DNA of 64,000 nucleotides, from positions 1,178,001 to 1,242,000 of the forward strand of contig NZ_CP047187.1 in assembly GCF_030408615.1 (NCBI RefSeq), written 5' to 3'. Below, one piece after another: positions 21,548-29,392 of the stretch. This DNA is from Corynebacterium bovis DSM 20582 = CIP 54.80 (lineage in GTDB: Bacteria; Actinomycetota; Actinomycetes; Mycobacteriales; Mycobacteriaceae). Position 1 is the stretch's first letter, and every line of letters starts with the position of its first letter. Position numbers and translations under genes: made by a program. The notes below the pieces were generated by a model, which saw only the letters and a list, made by a program, of their open reading frames with translations, made no database searches and was not told where the DNA came from.

Positions 21548-21698
21548 GTAAACTCGGCTCAGTCATGGAGGGGAGTACCCCACCCACGGCACTGACCGTC
21601 AACACGGACGGCCCTCGGGCTCCCGGTCGTGCCGGTCGGCCACCCTCTGGTGGTCGACGGGGGAGACCTCCGGTCCACCCTCACACCGACCGGAGGTT
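21548..21698 (+). promoter_or_regulatory. yybP-ykoY-type (Mn2+) riboswitch controlling the TerC gene
   Basis: A TAAACT -10 (21548-21553) starts a leader with the two conserved faces of the yybP-ykoY family: GGAGGGGAGTA (21667-110 upstream, at 21567-21577) and GGGAGACCTCC (21661-21671). The P1 stem is GGAGG (21567-21571) with CCTCC (21667-21671). The same 3' strand, CCTCCGGTC (21667-21675), is perfectly complementary to GACCGGAGG (21688-21696), which contains the ribosome-binding site of the gene at 21705. P1 and the sequestering hairpin therefore exclude each other: ligand binding should free the ribosome-binding site. Family identity rests on motif memory; the pairing is read directly. Confidence 0.8.
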
Positions 21699-21704
21699 CA
21701 GCAC

Positions 21705-22727
21705 ATGGATGTCAACGCCCTGACGTGGGTGGTGACGATCGTCGTCATCGCCGCGTTCTTCGTCTTCGACTTCTACTCCCACGTCCGCACCCCGCACGAG
21801 CCGACCCTCCGGGAGTCGGCCCTGTGGAGCCTGTTCTACGTCGCCCTCGCGTGCCTGTTCGGCGGCTTCCTCTGGATGACCTGGGGGGAACCGGGCAACC
21901 CGCACCAGCACGGCGTCGAGTTCTTCACCGGTTACGTCACGGAGAAGGCGTTGTCCGTCGACAACCTCTTCATCTTCGCGCTCATCATGGCGTCGTTCCG
22001 CATCCCCCGGAAGTACCAGCAGAAGGTGCTGCTCATCGGCATCGCGCTGGCGCTGGTGTTCCGCGGGATCTTCATCGCCCTCGGGGCGGCGGTCATCGAC
22101 GCGTGGTCGGACGTGTTCTACCTCTTCGGGATCTTCCTGCTGTGGACGGCGGCGAAGCTCGTGTGGGACGAGCTGCGGGACGCCCCGGACACCGACCCCG
22201 ACGACATGGCGGTCATCCGCTTCGTGCGGCGGGTCATCCCCGTGTCGAACACCCTCGAGGGTGACCACCTCATGCTCCACCGCGCGGGCCGGTTCACGCT
22301 GACGCCGCTGTTCATCGCCCTCGTCGCCATCGGCATGACGGACCTCATGTTCGCCCTCGACTCGATCCCGGCGATCTACGGCATCACGTCCGAGCCCTAC
22401 ATCGTGTTCACGACGAACGCGTTCGCGCTCCTCGGTCTCCGCCAGATGTTCTTCCTCCTCGACGGCCTGCTCGACCGGCTCGTGTACCTGTCGTACGGGC
22501 TCGGGGTCATCCTCGCCTTCATCGGTGTCAAGCTCGTGCTCCACGCCCTCCACGAGAACAAGCTGCCGTTCCTCAACGGCGGGGAGCCGGTGACGGCGGT
22601 GCCGGAGGTGCCCACGGTCCTGTCGCTCGTCGTCATCGTCGGGGTGCTCGTCGTGACCACTCTGCTCAGCCTGTGGAAGGTGCGGCACGACGCCGCGCGT
22701 GACCGTCCGGCCCGCGTTGTAGAGTGA
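21705..22727 (+). CDS. TerC-family integral membrane protein (probable Mn2+ exporter)
   Basis: 340 residues with about nine hydrophobic helices. The TerC motif region ...FFTGYVTEKALSVDNLFIFALIM and the second acidic segment FALDSIPAIYGIT provide the membrane carboxylates typical of the family. TerC proteins were named from tellurite resistance, but several are now linked to manganese export, frequently behind a yybP-ykoY riboswitch, as here. ATG 21705 has GGAGG 8 bases upstream, inside the switch. The stop overlaps the start of pgsA (GTGA), so the phospholipid gene is translationally coupled to it. Confidence 0.9.
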   Translation: MDVNALTWVVTIVVIAAFFVFDFYSHVRTPHEPTLRESALWSLFYVALACLFGGFLWMTWGEPGNPHQHGVEFFTGYVTEKALSVDNLFIFALIMASFRIPRKYQQKVLLIGIALALVFRGIFIALGAAVIDAWSDVFYLFGIFLLWTAAKLVWDELRDAPDTDPDDMAVIRFVRRVIPVSNTLEGDHLMLHRAGRFTLTPLFIALVAIGMTDLMFALDSIPAIYGITSEPYIVFTTNAFALLGLRQMFFLLDGLLDRLVYLSYGLGVILAFIGVKLVLHALHENKLPFLNGGEPVTAVPEVPTVLSLVVIVGVLVVTTLLSLWKVRHDAARDRPARVVE

Positions 22728-23359
22728 GTGGCGTGGAGTCCCCAGAGCGTCATCAGCCGCGTCCCGGCGCCGCGTGCGCGCCCTCGCAGTTCGGGCGGGC
22801 GGTCCGCCGGTTCAACGTCCCGAACGTCCTGACGACGCTGCGGATCCTCGGCATCCCGGTGTTCCTCTGGCTCATCATCGCCGCCGGCGGGCTCGGTGAC
22901 CCCGACCTGCACCGGGGGCAGCGGTGGGCGGCGTTCGCCGTCTTCTTCGTGCTCATGGTGACCGACCAGCTGGACGGGTTCCTCGCCCGGCGGTACGAGG
23001 TCATCACGGACTTCGGCAAGCTCGCCGACCCGGTGGCCGACAAGGCCCTCATGATCACCGCGTTGATCAGCCTCAACATCGTCGGTGACCTGTGGTGGTG
23101 GGTCACCGCGGTCATCGTCGTCCGGGAGCTCGGCATCACCGTGTGGCGGTTCGTCCTCGCCCGCGGCGGCCGGGTCGTCCCGGCGTCGCGGGGAGGGAAG
23201 ATCAAGACGGTGCTCCAGGCGTTCGCGGTGGGCGTGCTCCTCGCCCCGCTGACGCCGTGGACGACGTGGGTGGGGTACCCACTCATGGCGCTCGCGGTCG
23301 TCGTCACCGTCGTCACCGGCGTGCAGTACCTCGTCGACGCCCGGAAGGAGGCGCCGTGA
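22724..23359 (+). CDS. pgsA: CDP-diacylglycerol-glycerol-3-phosphate 3-phosphatidyltransferase
   Basis: 211 residues. PgsA makes phosphatidylglycerol phosphate, the precursor of phosphatidylglycerol and cardiolipin. The CDP-alcohol phosphotransferase signature is intact in TDQLDGFLARRYEVITDF followed by GKLADPVADK (the D-x2-DG-x2-AR-x8-G-x3-D-x3-D pattern). It has about five membrane helices. The start GTG 22724 overlaps the terC stop; a second GTG three codons downstream (22733) is equally possible. The stop overlaps the next gene's GTG. It belongs to the terC-pgsA-cinA-clgR run. Confidence 0.92.
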   Translation: MSGVESPERHQPRPGAACAPSQFGRAVRRFNVPNVLTTLRILGIPVFLWLIIAAGGLGDPDLHRGQRWAAFAVFFVLMVTDQLDGFLARRYEVITDFGKLADPVADKALMITALISLNIVGDLWWWVTAVIVVRELGITVWRFVLARGGRVVPASRGGKIKTVLQAFAVGVLLAPLTPWTTWVGYPLMALAVVVTVVTGVQYLVDARKEAP

Positions 23360-24042
23360 CCGTGGAGCAGACCCCGACGCGGGTCGAGACGCTCGCGACG
23401 TTGCCGCCGGCGGACCTCGGGGCGCGGGTCGTCGCGGCGCTCCGGGCGGCCGGGCTGACGCTCGCCGCGGGGGAGTCGCTGACGGCGGGCCTGCTGTGCG
23501 CCACCGTGGCGGACACCCCGGGGGCCTCGGCGGTGCTCCGCGGGGGCCTCGTCGTGTACGCCACCGACCTCAAGTCCGGGCTTGCCGGGGTGGACGGTGA
23601 CCTCCTCCGGTCCCGGGGCCCGGTCGACCCGGACGTCGCCGCGGCCCTCGCCGACGGGGCGGCCGCGCGGTGCGGCGCGGACGTCGGGGTGGGGCTCACC
23701 GGTGTGGCCGGGCCGGACGAACAGGACGGGCACCCCGTCGGGGAGGTCTACATCGGCCTGCACGTGGCCGGGCGGGAGACTGTCGCGTACCGGCTGTCGC
23801 CGACGTGGCGGGACCGGATGCCCTGCGCCGGGGCGGACCTCCGGCGGGGCGTGCGGGAGGCGACCGTCCGGGAGGCCCTGGCGCACGTCCTCGACGCGCT
23901 GGGCTCGCCCGGGCCGGGGTCCGGGGTCGCCGGGAGGGGAGACGACGGAGCCACCGAGCGGGCGAACGCCGAGGTCACCGGCGCCGGGGACGGCCTCGGG
24001 AACAAAACCACGGGCCCGGCCGTTGGAGACAACGATGGGTAA
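23356..24042 (+). CDS. CinA C-terminal-domain protein (nicotinamide-nucleotide amidase, PncC type)
   Basis: 228 residues. The domain deamidates NMN to nicotinate mononucleotide in pyridine-nucleotide recycling. The motifs LAAGESLTAGLL (residues ~36-48) and VGLTGVAGPDEQDGHPVGEVYIGL are typical. Only the C-terminal amidase domain of CinA is present; the N-terminal MoaB-like domain is absent, as is usual in actinobacteria. About 45 C-terminal residues after the domain are Gly/Asp-rich and not conserved. The GTG start overlaps the pgsA stop, and the 3' end overlaps the clgR start by 8 bases. Confidence 0.88.
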   Translation: MTVEQTPTRVETLATLPPADLGARVVAALRAAGLTLAAGESLTAGLLCATVADTPGASAVLRGGLVVYATDLKSGLAGVDGDLLRSRGPVDPDVAAALADGAAARCGADVGVGLTGVAGPDEQDGHPVGEVYIGLHVAGRETVAYRLSPTWRDRMPCAGADLRRGVREATVREALAHVLDALGSPGPGSGVAGRGDDGATERANAEVTGAGDGLGNKTTGPAVGDNDG

Positions 24043-24403
24043 GCAGACGACGGTCCTAGAGAAACAGCGGGAGTTCATCCCGGAGGCGCAGTTCGCGGTG
24101 ACCACCGCGCCGGCGTCCGAGCCACTCCTGCGGGAGGCGCTCGGGGCGACGCTGCGGGAGTGCCGGCGGACGGCCACGATGACCCTCCGCGACCTCGCGG
24201 AGCGGGCGAACGTGAGTCCGGGGTACCTCTCGGAACTTGAACGCGGCCGGAAGGAAGTGTCCTCCGAGCTGCTCGCGGCCGTGTGCCACGCACTCGGGGT
24301 GAGCGTGTCCGCGGTCATCATGGAGGCCGCGGGCATGATGGCCCTCGACGCCGCGGCCGCCGAGCTCGCCGCGTCGATGGCCGGCGCGCACGGCGAGGCC
24401 TGA
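24035..24403 (+). CDS. clgR: Helix-turn-helix regulator ClgR
   Basis: 122 residues. ClgR activates clp protease genes and other stress genes in actinobacteria and is itself degraded by Clp. An XRE-type HTH occupies about residues 40-95: LRECRRTATMTLRDLAERANVSPGYLSELERGRKEVSSELLAAVCHALG. The start ATG 24035 sits inside the end of the CinA-domain gene with GGAGA upstream. The neighbouring pspA gene, 198 bp downstream, is a known ClgR target in mycobacteria (clgR-pspA operon), which supports the name. Confidence 0.88.
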   Translation: MGKQTTVLEKQREFIPEAQFAVTTAPASEPLLREALGATLRECRRTATMTLRDLAERANVSPGYLSELERGRKEVSSELLAAVCHALGVSVSAVIMEAAGMMALDAAAAELAASMAGAHGEA

Positions 24404-24435
24404 CCCCCGGGGACGGCCGCGGACGCGGGGCGGCC

Positions 24436-24472
24436 CGCCGGCGGCGTTCCGACCCGGGGTCTCGGATATACT
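24436..24472 (+). promoter_or_regulatory. pspA promoter with possible ClgR site
   Basis: TATACT at 24467-24472 is a near-perfect -10. No good -35 exists at the right distance; instead a CGC-N5-GCG dyad (24436-24446), similar to ClgR operators (core CGC-N5-GCG), overlaps that place, as expected for an activated promoter. The dyad could occur by chance in such GC-rich DNA. Confidence 0.4.
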
Positions 24473-24601
24473 TCCGGGGCGTGGGACACGGCCGCGGCGA
24501 TCCCGTCCGTGACCCGGGGCCACCGACCTTTCGACGCCCCGGACACAGCACCACCGGTACGGTCGGGCCGGTACGACACCGTTCACAAGGAGACACCACC
24601 G

Positions 24602-25450
24602 ATGGCTAATCCGTTCACGAAGGCCTGGAAGTACCTCATGGCGTCCTTCGACTCGAAGATCGAGGAGAACGCGGACCCGAAGATTCAGATCGAACAGGCC
24701 ATCCGGGAGGCGGAGGACCAGCACCGCGCGCTGTCGCAGCAGGCCGCCGCCGTCATCGGCAACCAGCGCCAGCTCGAGATGAAGCTCAACCGGCAGCTGG
24801 CCGACGTCGAGAAGCTCCAGGCGAACACCCGCCAGGCCCTCACCCTCGCCGACAAGGCCCGTGCCGAGGGGGACGCGTCGAAGGCGACGGAGTACGAGAA
24901 CACGGCGGAGGCCTTCGCCGCGCAGCTCGTCACCGCCGAGCAGGGGGTCGAGGACCTCAAGGCGCTCCACGACCAGTCGCTCCAGCAGGCCCAGCAGGCG
25001 AAACAGGCCGTCGAGCGGAACTCGATGCAGCTCCAGCAGAAGGTCGCCGAGCGGACGAAGCTGCTCAGCCAGCTCGAGCAGGCGAAGATGCAGGAGAAGG
25101 TCGCCGAGTCCCTCCAGGGGATGGACGCGGTGAGCAGCGGGTCCACCCCGAACCTCGACCAGGTCCGCGACAAGATCGAGGAGCGCTACGCCAACGCCCT
25201 CGGGCAGGCGGAGCTCGCGGAGAGCTCGGTCCAGGGCCGCATGGCGGAGGTCGAGCACGCGAGCACCCAGCTCGCCGGGCACTCGCGGCTCGAGCAGCTC
25301 CGGGCGGAGATGAACCAGGGCGGGGGCGCGTCCGCCGGCGCGATCGAGGGCGCCCGGACCCCCGAGGTCGAGGCCCCGTCGACCGGCGCGGCGGACGACG
25401 CCGTGGCCGAGCGGATGCGGCAGCTGCGCGAGGGCGGCACCGACCGCTGA
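24602..25450 (+). CDS. pspA: Phage shock protein A / IM30 family
   Basis: 282 residues. PspA-family proteins form ESCRT-III-like coats that protect and remodel the inner membrane. It starts with an amphipathic helix ([16 protein letters not shown]) and continues as an almost uninterrupted charged coiled coil to about residue 220 ([29 protein letters not shown]...). A Gly/Ala-rich linker precedes a short C-terminal helix ([14 protein letters not shown]) as in other actinobacterial members. ATG 24602 follows AAGGAGA. It is the probable partner and target of ClgR. Its stop codon lies within the first unit of a 35-bp tandem repeat. Confidence 0.92.
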   Translation: MANPFTKAWKYLMASFDSKIEENADPKIQIEQAIREAEDQHRALSQQAAAVIGNQRQLEMKLNRQLADVEKLQANTRQALTLADKARAEGDASKATEYENTAEAFAAQLVTAEQGVEDLKALHDQSLQQAQQAKQAVERNSMQLQQKVAERTKLLSQLEQAKMQEKVAESLQGMDAVSSGSTPNLDQVRDKIEERYANALGQAELAESSVQGRMAEVEHASTQLAGHSRLEQLRAEMNQGGGASAGAIEGARTPEVEAPSTGAADDAVAERMRQLREGGTDR

Positions 25451-25590
25451 CCGCGCACCGCGGGTGACCCGCCGTCGACCGCTGACCGCGCACCGCGGGT
25501 GACCCGCCGTCGACCGGTGCCCGCGCACCGCGGGTGACCCGCCGTCGACCGGTGCCCGCGCACCGCGGGTGACCCGCCGCCGACCGGTGC
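25442..25590. repeat. 35-bp tandem repeat, 4 copies, at the pspA/bioN convergent junction
   Basis: Units begin at 25442, 25477, 25512 and 25547 with a partial fifth at 25582, spaced exactly 35 bp. Each begins GACCGSTG and contains CACCGCGGGTGACCCGCCG, whose GCGGG-TGA-CCCGC forms a small hairpin readable on both strands. The first unit includes the last codons and stop of pspA. Copies differ at one to three positions. bioN ends 37 bp beyond. Confidence 0.85.
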
Positions 25591-25627
25591 GCGTCGACCC
25601 CGGCGTGCACCCGACGGCCGGGGACCG

Positions 25628-26263
25628 TCAGTCCCCGACGCCGCGTGCGGCGAGGGCGTCGGCGACCCTGCGGGCGGTCGTCACCGTCTGCACGACGACG
25701 GGCACGGCCAGGGCCCGGACCGAGCGCTCCGCGCCCCGGGCCTTCCGGGCGTCGAGGACCTCCGAGACCGTGACAACCTGGCGGGGGATGAGCCGGAGGG
25801 TGAGGGAGAGCGCGAGACTCACCGTCTCGACCGGGACCCCGAGCCGGGCCAGCGGGGGCCGGGACAGGGGGGCCAGCGCGGCGTCGAGGGAGTCCATCAT
25901 CTCCTCGACGCGCGTGGTCAGGGTGAGCAGCGACGCCGCGGCGGCCGAGGCCCACAGCGTGAGCACGGTCGTCACGGCCTCGGCGGCGTCGCCCCGCCAC
26001 CACGACAGCACCCCGACGGTCACGAGGACCGGCCACCAGGCGACGAGCTGCCGCACGACGACGCGGACGGGCAGGCGGGCGACGGCGAACCCCACGACGA
26101 CGGCCCCGAGGGCGACGAGCCCACGCGGCCACGTGGTCACGGCGAGGGACGTCAGCACGACGAAGCCCACGAGCACCACGAGCTTCACCGTCGGGGGGAG
26201 GGCGTGTACCGGGGACCGCCGCGGGACGTACACCCCCAGGGGGATCGACGACGGCCGGATCAT
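25628..26263 (-). CDS. bioN: Energy-coupling factor transmembrane protein BioN
   Basis: 211 residues with about five membrane helices. BioN is the EcfT-type coupling subunit linking the BioM ATPase to the biotin-binding S component BioY. The coupling segment shows the Ala-Arg motifs of EcfT (EVLDARKARGAERSVRALA at about 165-183). I use ATG 26263 because it lies 16 bases after the bioM stop and gives the natural N-terminus MIRPSSIPLGVYVP; the frame is open upstream but that sequence overlaps bioM. Last gene of bioYMN. Confidence 0.9.
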   Translation of the reverse strand: MIRPSSIPLGVYVPRRSPVHALPPTVKLVVLVGFVVLTSLAVTTWPRGLVALGAVVVGFAVARLPVRVVVRQLVAWWPVLVTVGVLSWWRGDAAEAVTTVLTLWASAAAASLLTLTTRVEEMMDSLDAALAPLSRPPLARLGVPVETVSLALSLTLRLIPRQVVTVSEVLDARKARGAERSVRALAVPVVVQTVTTARRVADALAARGVGD

Positions 26264-26279
26264 CCGCCGGTCACCCCGC

Positions 26280-26969
26280 TCACGCCGTTCCCTCCATCCG
26301 GCGGACGTACCCGGCGACGACGTCGGTGGGCGGACCGTCGTCCACGACGGCACCGGAGTCGACGCAGAGCGCCCGGTCGTACCCCTCCACGAGCCCCAGG
26401 TCATGGGTGACGACGATGACCTGCTGGGGGAGGGTCGCCAGCACGTCCCGGATGCGGTTGCGGTGGATGAGGTCGAGGGCGGTCGTCGGCTCGTCCGCGA
26501 GGAGCACCGCGGGCTCCATGACGGTCACGGCCGCGAGGGCGAGCATCTGCTTCTCCCCTCCGGACAGGGTGTGGGGGGAGCGGTCGGCCTTGTCCGCGAG
26601 GTCGAACCGTTCGAGCGTGGCGTCGACCCTCCGGCGGGTCTCGGCGCGGGAGAGACCGGAGCGGCGGAGGGAGAAGGCGACGTCCTCGCGGACCGTGGGC
26701 ATGATGATCTGGGCGTCGGCGTCGGCGAAGAGGAACCCGACCCGGCGCCGGACCTCCCGACCGTGGCGGTGGACGTCGAGCCCGTCGACGAGGACCTGTC
26801 CGGAGCTCGGGGCGACGAGTCCGTTGACGAGGCGGACGAGCGTCGACTTCCCGCTGCCGTTCGCGCCGATGACCGCGGTGCGGCGTTCGGTGAGGGTGAG
26901 CGTCGTCGGCCGGAGGATCGTCGTCGGGCCGTCGGTGACGCCGGCGGCGCGGAACTCAACGGTCGTCAC
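26280..26969 (-). CDS. bioM: Biotin ECF transporter ATPase BioM
   Basis: 229 residues. ABC ATPase that powers biotin uptake. Walker A GANGSGKST (~39-47), signature LSGGEKQML (~135), Walker B AVLLADEP and the switch His in VVTHDLG are all intact. The gene overlaps the 3' end of bioY by 14 bases, and bioN follows after 16 bases, so the three are one transcription unit reading right to left. Confidence 0.93.
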   Translation of the reverse strand: MTTVEFRAAGVTDGPTTILRPTTLTLTERRTAVIGANGSGKSTLVRLVNGLVAPSSGQVLVDGLDVHRHGREVRRRVGFLFADADAQIIMPTVREDVAFSLRRSGLSRAETRRRVDATLERFDLADKADRSPHTLSGGEKQMLALAAVTVMEPAVLLADEPTTALDLIHRNRIRDVLATLPQQVIVVTHDLGLVEGYDRALCVDSGAVVDDGPPTDVVAGYVRRMEGTA

Positions 26970-27678
26970 GGCGGGCCCCGGTCGGGGAGGACGGCGGCGC
27001 GGGGGAGCGGCGGCGGGGGAGCGACGGGGGGAGGAGGTCGGGGACGGCCCGGACGACGCCGACGGCGATGACGGTGGCGACGACGATCTTCACCGCGTCG
27101 CCGGGAATGAACGGTGTGTTCGACAGAAGTGCCGCCCCGGGGAAGAGCGACGTGCGGGCCACGAGCCCCGCGGCGCCGCACACGTACTGGACGACGACGC
27201 CGAGGACGCCGGCGAGGAGCACGACGCCCGCGCGGGGCACGGTGGCCGAGCGGGAGCGCCCGGCGCGGGCCAGCCCCCGGAGGGCGGGGCCGGCGAGGAA
27301 CCCGACGAGCGGGGCGCAGAGGATGTAGCCGACGATGTAGCCGACCGTGGGGCCGGACAGGGCCGCGAGGGTCGGGTGCCCGCCGGCGAGGTTCGGGACG
27401 CCGAGCAGGCCGACACCCACGAAGAGCAGCACGGACAGCGTGCCGCGGCGTGCGCCGAGCAGCATCGCGGTGAGGATGACGGCGGTGTTCTGGAGGACCA
27501 CCGGGACCCCGGCGCCGCCGACGGGGACGGCGACGATGCCGAGGACGGCGGTGAGCGCGGCGAACGCGGCGATGAGCGCGAGGTCGAGTGTGGTCGACCG
27601 GCGGCGGGGAGGGCCGGCCTGGGCGGGCACGGCGGACGACGGCGTGGGGGCGGCGGGACCTGCTGATTCTGGGTACAC
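26956..27678 (-). CDS. bioY: Biotin transporter substrate-binding subunit BioY
   Basis: 240 residues with six hydrophobic segments. BioY is the S component that binds biotin with high affinity. Typical stretches are GIVAVPVGGAGVPVVLQNTAVILTAMLLGARRGTLSVLLFVGVGLLGVPNLAGG and SGPTVGYIVGYI. The start is GTG 27678, immediately downstream of a TACGAT -10 (leaderless). Longer in-frame readings run across that promoter and are rejected. About 40 N-terminal residues before the first helix and a Pro/Ser/Arg-rich C-terminus are extra. Probably repressed by BioQ through the overlapping palindrome. Confidence 0.92.
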   Translation of the reverse strand: MYPESAGPAAPTPSSAVPAQAGPPRRRSTTLDLALIAAFAALTAVLGIVAVPVGGAGVPVVLQNTAVILTAMLLGARRGTLSVLLFVGVGLLGVPNLAGGHPTLAALSGPTVGYIVGYILCAPLVGFLAGPALRGLARAGRSRSATVPRAGVVLLAGVLGVVVQYVCGAAGLVARTSLFPGAALLSNTPFIPGDAVKIVVATVIAVGVVRAVPDLLPPSLPRRRSPAPPSSPTGARRDDR

Positions 27679-27685
27679 GCGCTGA

Positions 27686-27714
27686 TCGTAGCCGGCCGAC
27701 TGACCACTGTTCAA
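27686..27714 (-). promoter_or_regulatory. bioY promoter with BioQ-like operator
   Basis: On the minus strand TTGAAC (27714-27709), an 18-bp spacer and TACGAT (27691-27686) precede the GTG of bioY by 7 bases. Overlapping the -35 is TGAAC-AGT-GGTCA (27713-27701), one base from the palindrome TGAAC-N3-GTTCA. It resembles the TGAAC-N3-GTTAC motif I recall for BioQ, the TetR-type biotin repressor of C. glutamicum. Confidence 0.6.
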
Positions 27715-27774
27715 TGACGGGTGACCGGCGGCGGGTCGGCGCCGGGGCGGGGCCGGTCTGTTAGCGTGAACGAC

Positions 27775-27981
27775 ATGCGCAGATCCGAGTTCGACAGTGC
27801 CGTCCGCTGGGAGTTCGGCGACGCCTCGGGGTCGTGGATCGTGTCCTCGCACGTCCTCTCGGCGTACGGGGCCACGGCCCGGGAGCTCCTCGACGCGGGG
27901 CGTGAACCGCGGGACGTCTGGGAGGGCCTGTGCGACGACTTCGAGGTGCCCGCACACCGGCGGCTCGGCGAGGACCGGTGA
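27775..27981 (+). CDS. DUF3046 protein
   Basis: 68 residues. This small actinobacterial protein of unknown function is typically found just upstream of recA. Conserved features visible: MRRSEFDSAVRWEFG at the start, VLSAYGATARELLDAG and the C-terminal WEGLCDDFEVPAHRR. A TAGCGT -10 (27762-27767) lies 7 bases before the ATG, so it is probably leaderless and divergent from bioY. The recA SOS promoter begins about 30 bases after its stop, so it is transcribed separately. Confidence 0.85.
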   Translation: MRRSEFDSAVRWEFGDASGSWIVSSHVLSAYGATARELLDAGREPRDVWEGLCDDFEVPAHRRLGEDR

Positions 27982-28013
27982 GGGGTGCGTGTCGTCACGC
28001 GGATGTTCCCGTG

Positions 28014-28036
28014 TCGAACAGAAGTTCGTGTAGGAT
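28014..28036 (+). promoter_or_regulatory. recA SOS box and -10
   Basis: TCGAAC-AGAA-GTTCGT (28014-28029) matches the actinobacterial LexA operator TCGAAC-N4-GTTCGA with one mismatch. TAGGAT (28031-28036) follows directly as the -10, so bound LexA would block RNA polymerase. The start near 28043 leaves a leader of about 190 nt before recA, containing GAGCATTCCGTGAGCCG-type sequence but no recognised RNA element. Confidence 0.85.
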
Positions 28037-28232
28037 CACCGGTGTCCGGCGGGTGCGGTAGACATGAGCTCAGCGGCGTCGGAGACCGCACGGACCGCCC
28101 GTGAGCATTCCGTGAGCCGTTCGTGAACCACCCGGGGTCGCTCAGCGACCAATGGAGACGTGAACTGCTGTCGGGTACCCCGTCGAGACCGAGGACGGGG
28201 TCCCACCTGAGTAACCGAGGAAGAGAGGGCAC

Positions 28233-29387
28233 ATGCCTCCCAAGAAGAAGACGACCGCCGCCAAGGGGGACGACCGCCAGAAGGCCCTCGATCTGGCGAT
28301 GGCCCAGATCGAGAAGGACTTCGGCAAGGGCGCCGTCATGCGGCTCGGGGACGACAACCGCCCGCCGGTGAGCGCGATCTCGTCCGGCAACATCGCGATC
28401 AACGTCGCGCTCGGCGTCGGCGGGTTCCCCCGCGGGCGCATCGTCGAGATCTACGGCCCGGAGTCCTCCGGTAAGACGACGGTCGCGCTGCACGCGATCG
28501 CCGAGGCCCAGAAGGCAGGGGGCATCGCCGCGTTCATCGACGCGGAGCACGCCCTCGACCCGGACTACGCGAAGAAGCTCGGCGTGGACACGGACGCCCT
28601 CCTCGTCTCGCAGCCGGACACCGGTGAGCAGGCGCTGGAGATCGCGGACATGCTCGTCCGGTCCGGGGCGATCGACATCGTGGTCGTCGACTCGGTGGCG
28701 GCGCTGACGCCGAAGGCGGAGATCGACGGCGACATGGGTGACAGCCACGTCGGCCTCCAGGCGCGGCTCATGAGCCAGGCGCTGCGGAAGATGACCGGTG
28801 CGCTCTACCAGACCGGGACCACCGCGGTGTTCATCAACCAGCTGCGCGAGAAGATCGGCGTGATGTTCGGCTCCCCGGAGACGACGACGGGTGGTAAGGC
28901 GCTGAAGTTCTACGCCTCCGTCCGCTGTGACGTCCGCCGGATCCAGACGCTCAAGGACGGTCAGGACGCGGTGGGCAGCCGGACGAAGATGAAGATCGTC
29001 AAGAACAAGGTCTCCCCGCCGTTCAAGCTGGCGGAGTTCGACATCCTCTACGGCGAGGGCATCTCCCGGGAGGGGTCCGTCATCGACCTCGGCGTCGAGG
29101 CCGGGATCATCAAGAAGTCCGGCGCCTGGTACACGTACAACGGCGACCAGCTCGGACAGGGCAAGGAGAAGGCCCGCGAGTACCTGAAGACCAACCCGGA
29201 CCTCACCGCGGAACTCGAGGACTCGATCATGCAGGTCCTGCACGTCGGCCCGTACGCCGTGAAGGCCGGTGCCGCGCCGGTCGAGGGTGACGCCGCTGCC
29301 GCCGGTGCCGGGGACGCGGCTGCCGTCGACCCGGCCGACCAGCCGATCGACGTCGTGCCGACCTTCGACGATGAGGACGCCGGGTAG
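28233..29387 (+). CDS. recA: Recombinase RecA
   Basis: 384 residues. RecA forms ATP-dependent filaments on single-stranded DNA, performs strand exchange and triggers LexA self-cleavage. Walker [10 protein letters not shown] (about residue 71), VDSVAALTP, the L1/L2 region with [21 protein letters not shown] and [24 protein letters not shown] are intact. The protein is intein-free, unlike some mycobacterial RecAs. A ~35-residue Ala/Gly/Asp tail ends the protein. ATG 28233 follows GAGGAAGAGAGG. recX starts 5 bases after the stop. Confidence 0.98.
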   Translation: MPPKKKTTAAKGDDRQKALDLAMAQIEKDFGKGAVMRLGDDNRPPVSAISSGNIAINVALGVGGFPRGRIVEIYGPESSGKTTVALHAIAEAQKAGGIAAFIDAEHALDPDYAKKLGVDTDALLVSQPDTGEQALEIADMLVRSGAIDIVVVDSVAALTPKAEIDGDMGDSHVGLQARLMSQALRKMTGALYQTGTTAVFINQLREKIGVMFGSPETTTGGKALKFYASVRCDVRRIQTLKDGQDAVGSRTKMKIVKNKVSPPFKLAEFDILYGEGISREGSVIDLGVEAGIIKKSGAWYTYNGDQLGQGKEKAREYLKTNPDLTAELEDSIMQVLHVGPYAVKAGAAPVEGDAAAAGAGDAAAVDPADQPIDVVPTFDDEDAG

Positions 29388-29392
29388 TCGTC

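Noticed and set aside
24056-25563. Minus-strand frames opposite pspA with repeated RGHRSTAGHPRC-type peptides
   Set aside because: The repeated peptide simply reflects the 35-bp tandem repeat read in another frame; no conserved protein.
26264-26404. Longer N-terminus for bioN
   Set aside because: Would overlap bioM by over 120 bases and adds unrelated sequence; ATG 26263 fits the EcfT start and operon spacing.
27679-27957. Longer N-terminus for bioY
   Set aside because: Would run across the bioY promoter, the operator and the divergent 27775 gene; the added residues are Arg/Pro-rich and unlike BioY.
28037-28232. Small RNA or attenuator in the recA leader
   Set aside because: Only short weak inverted repeats; nothing beyond the SOS promoter can be supported.
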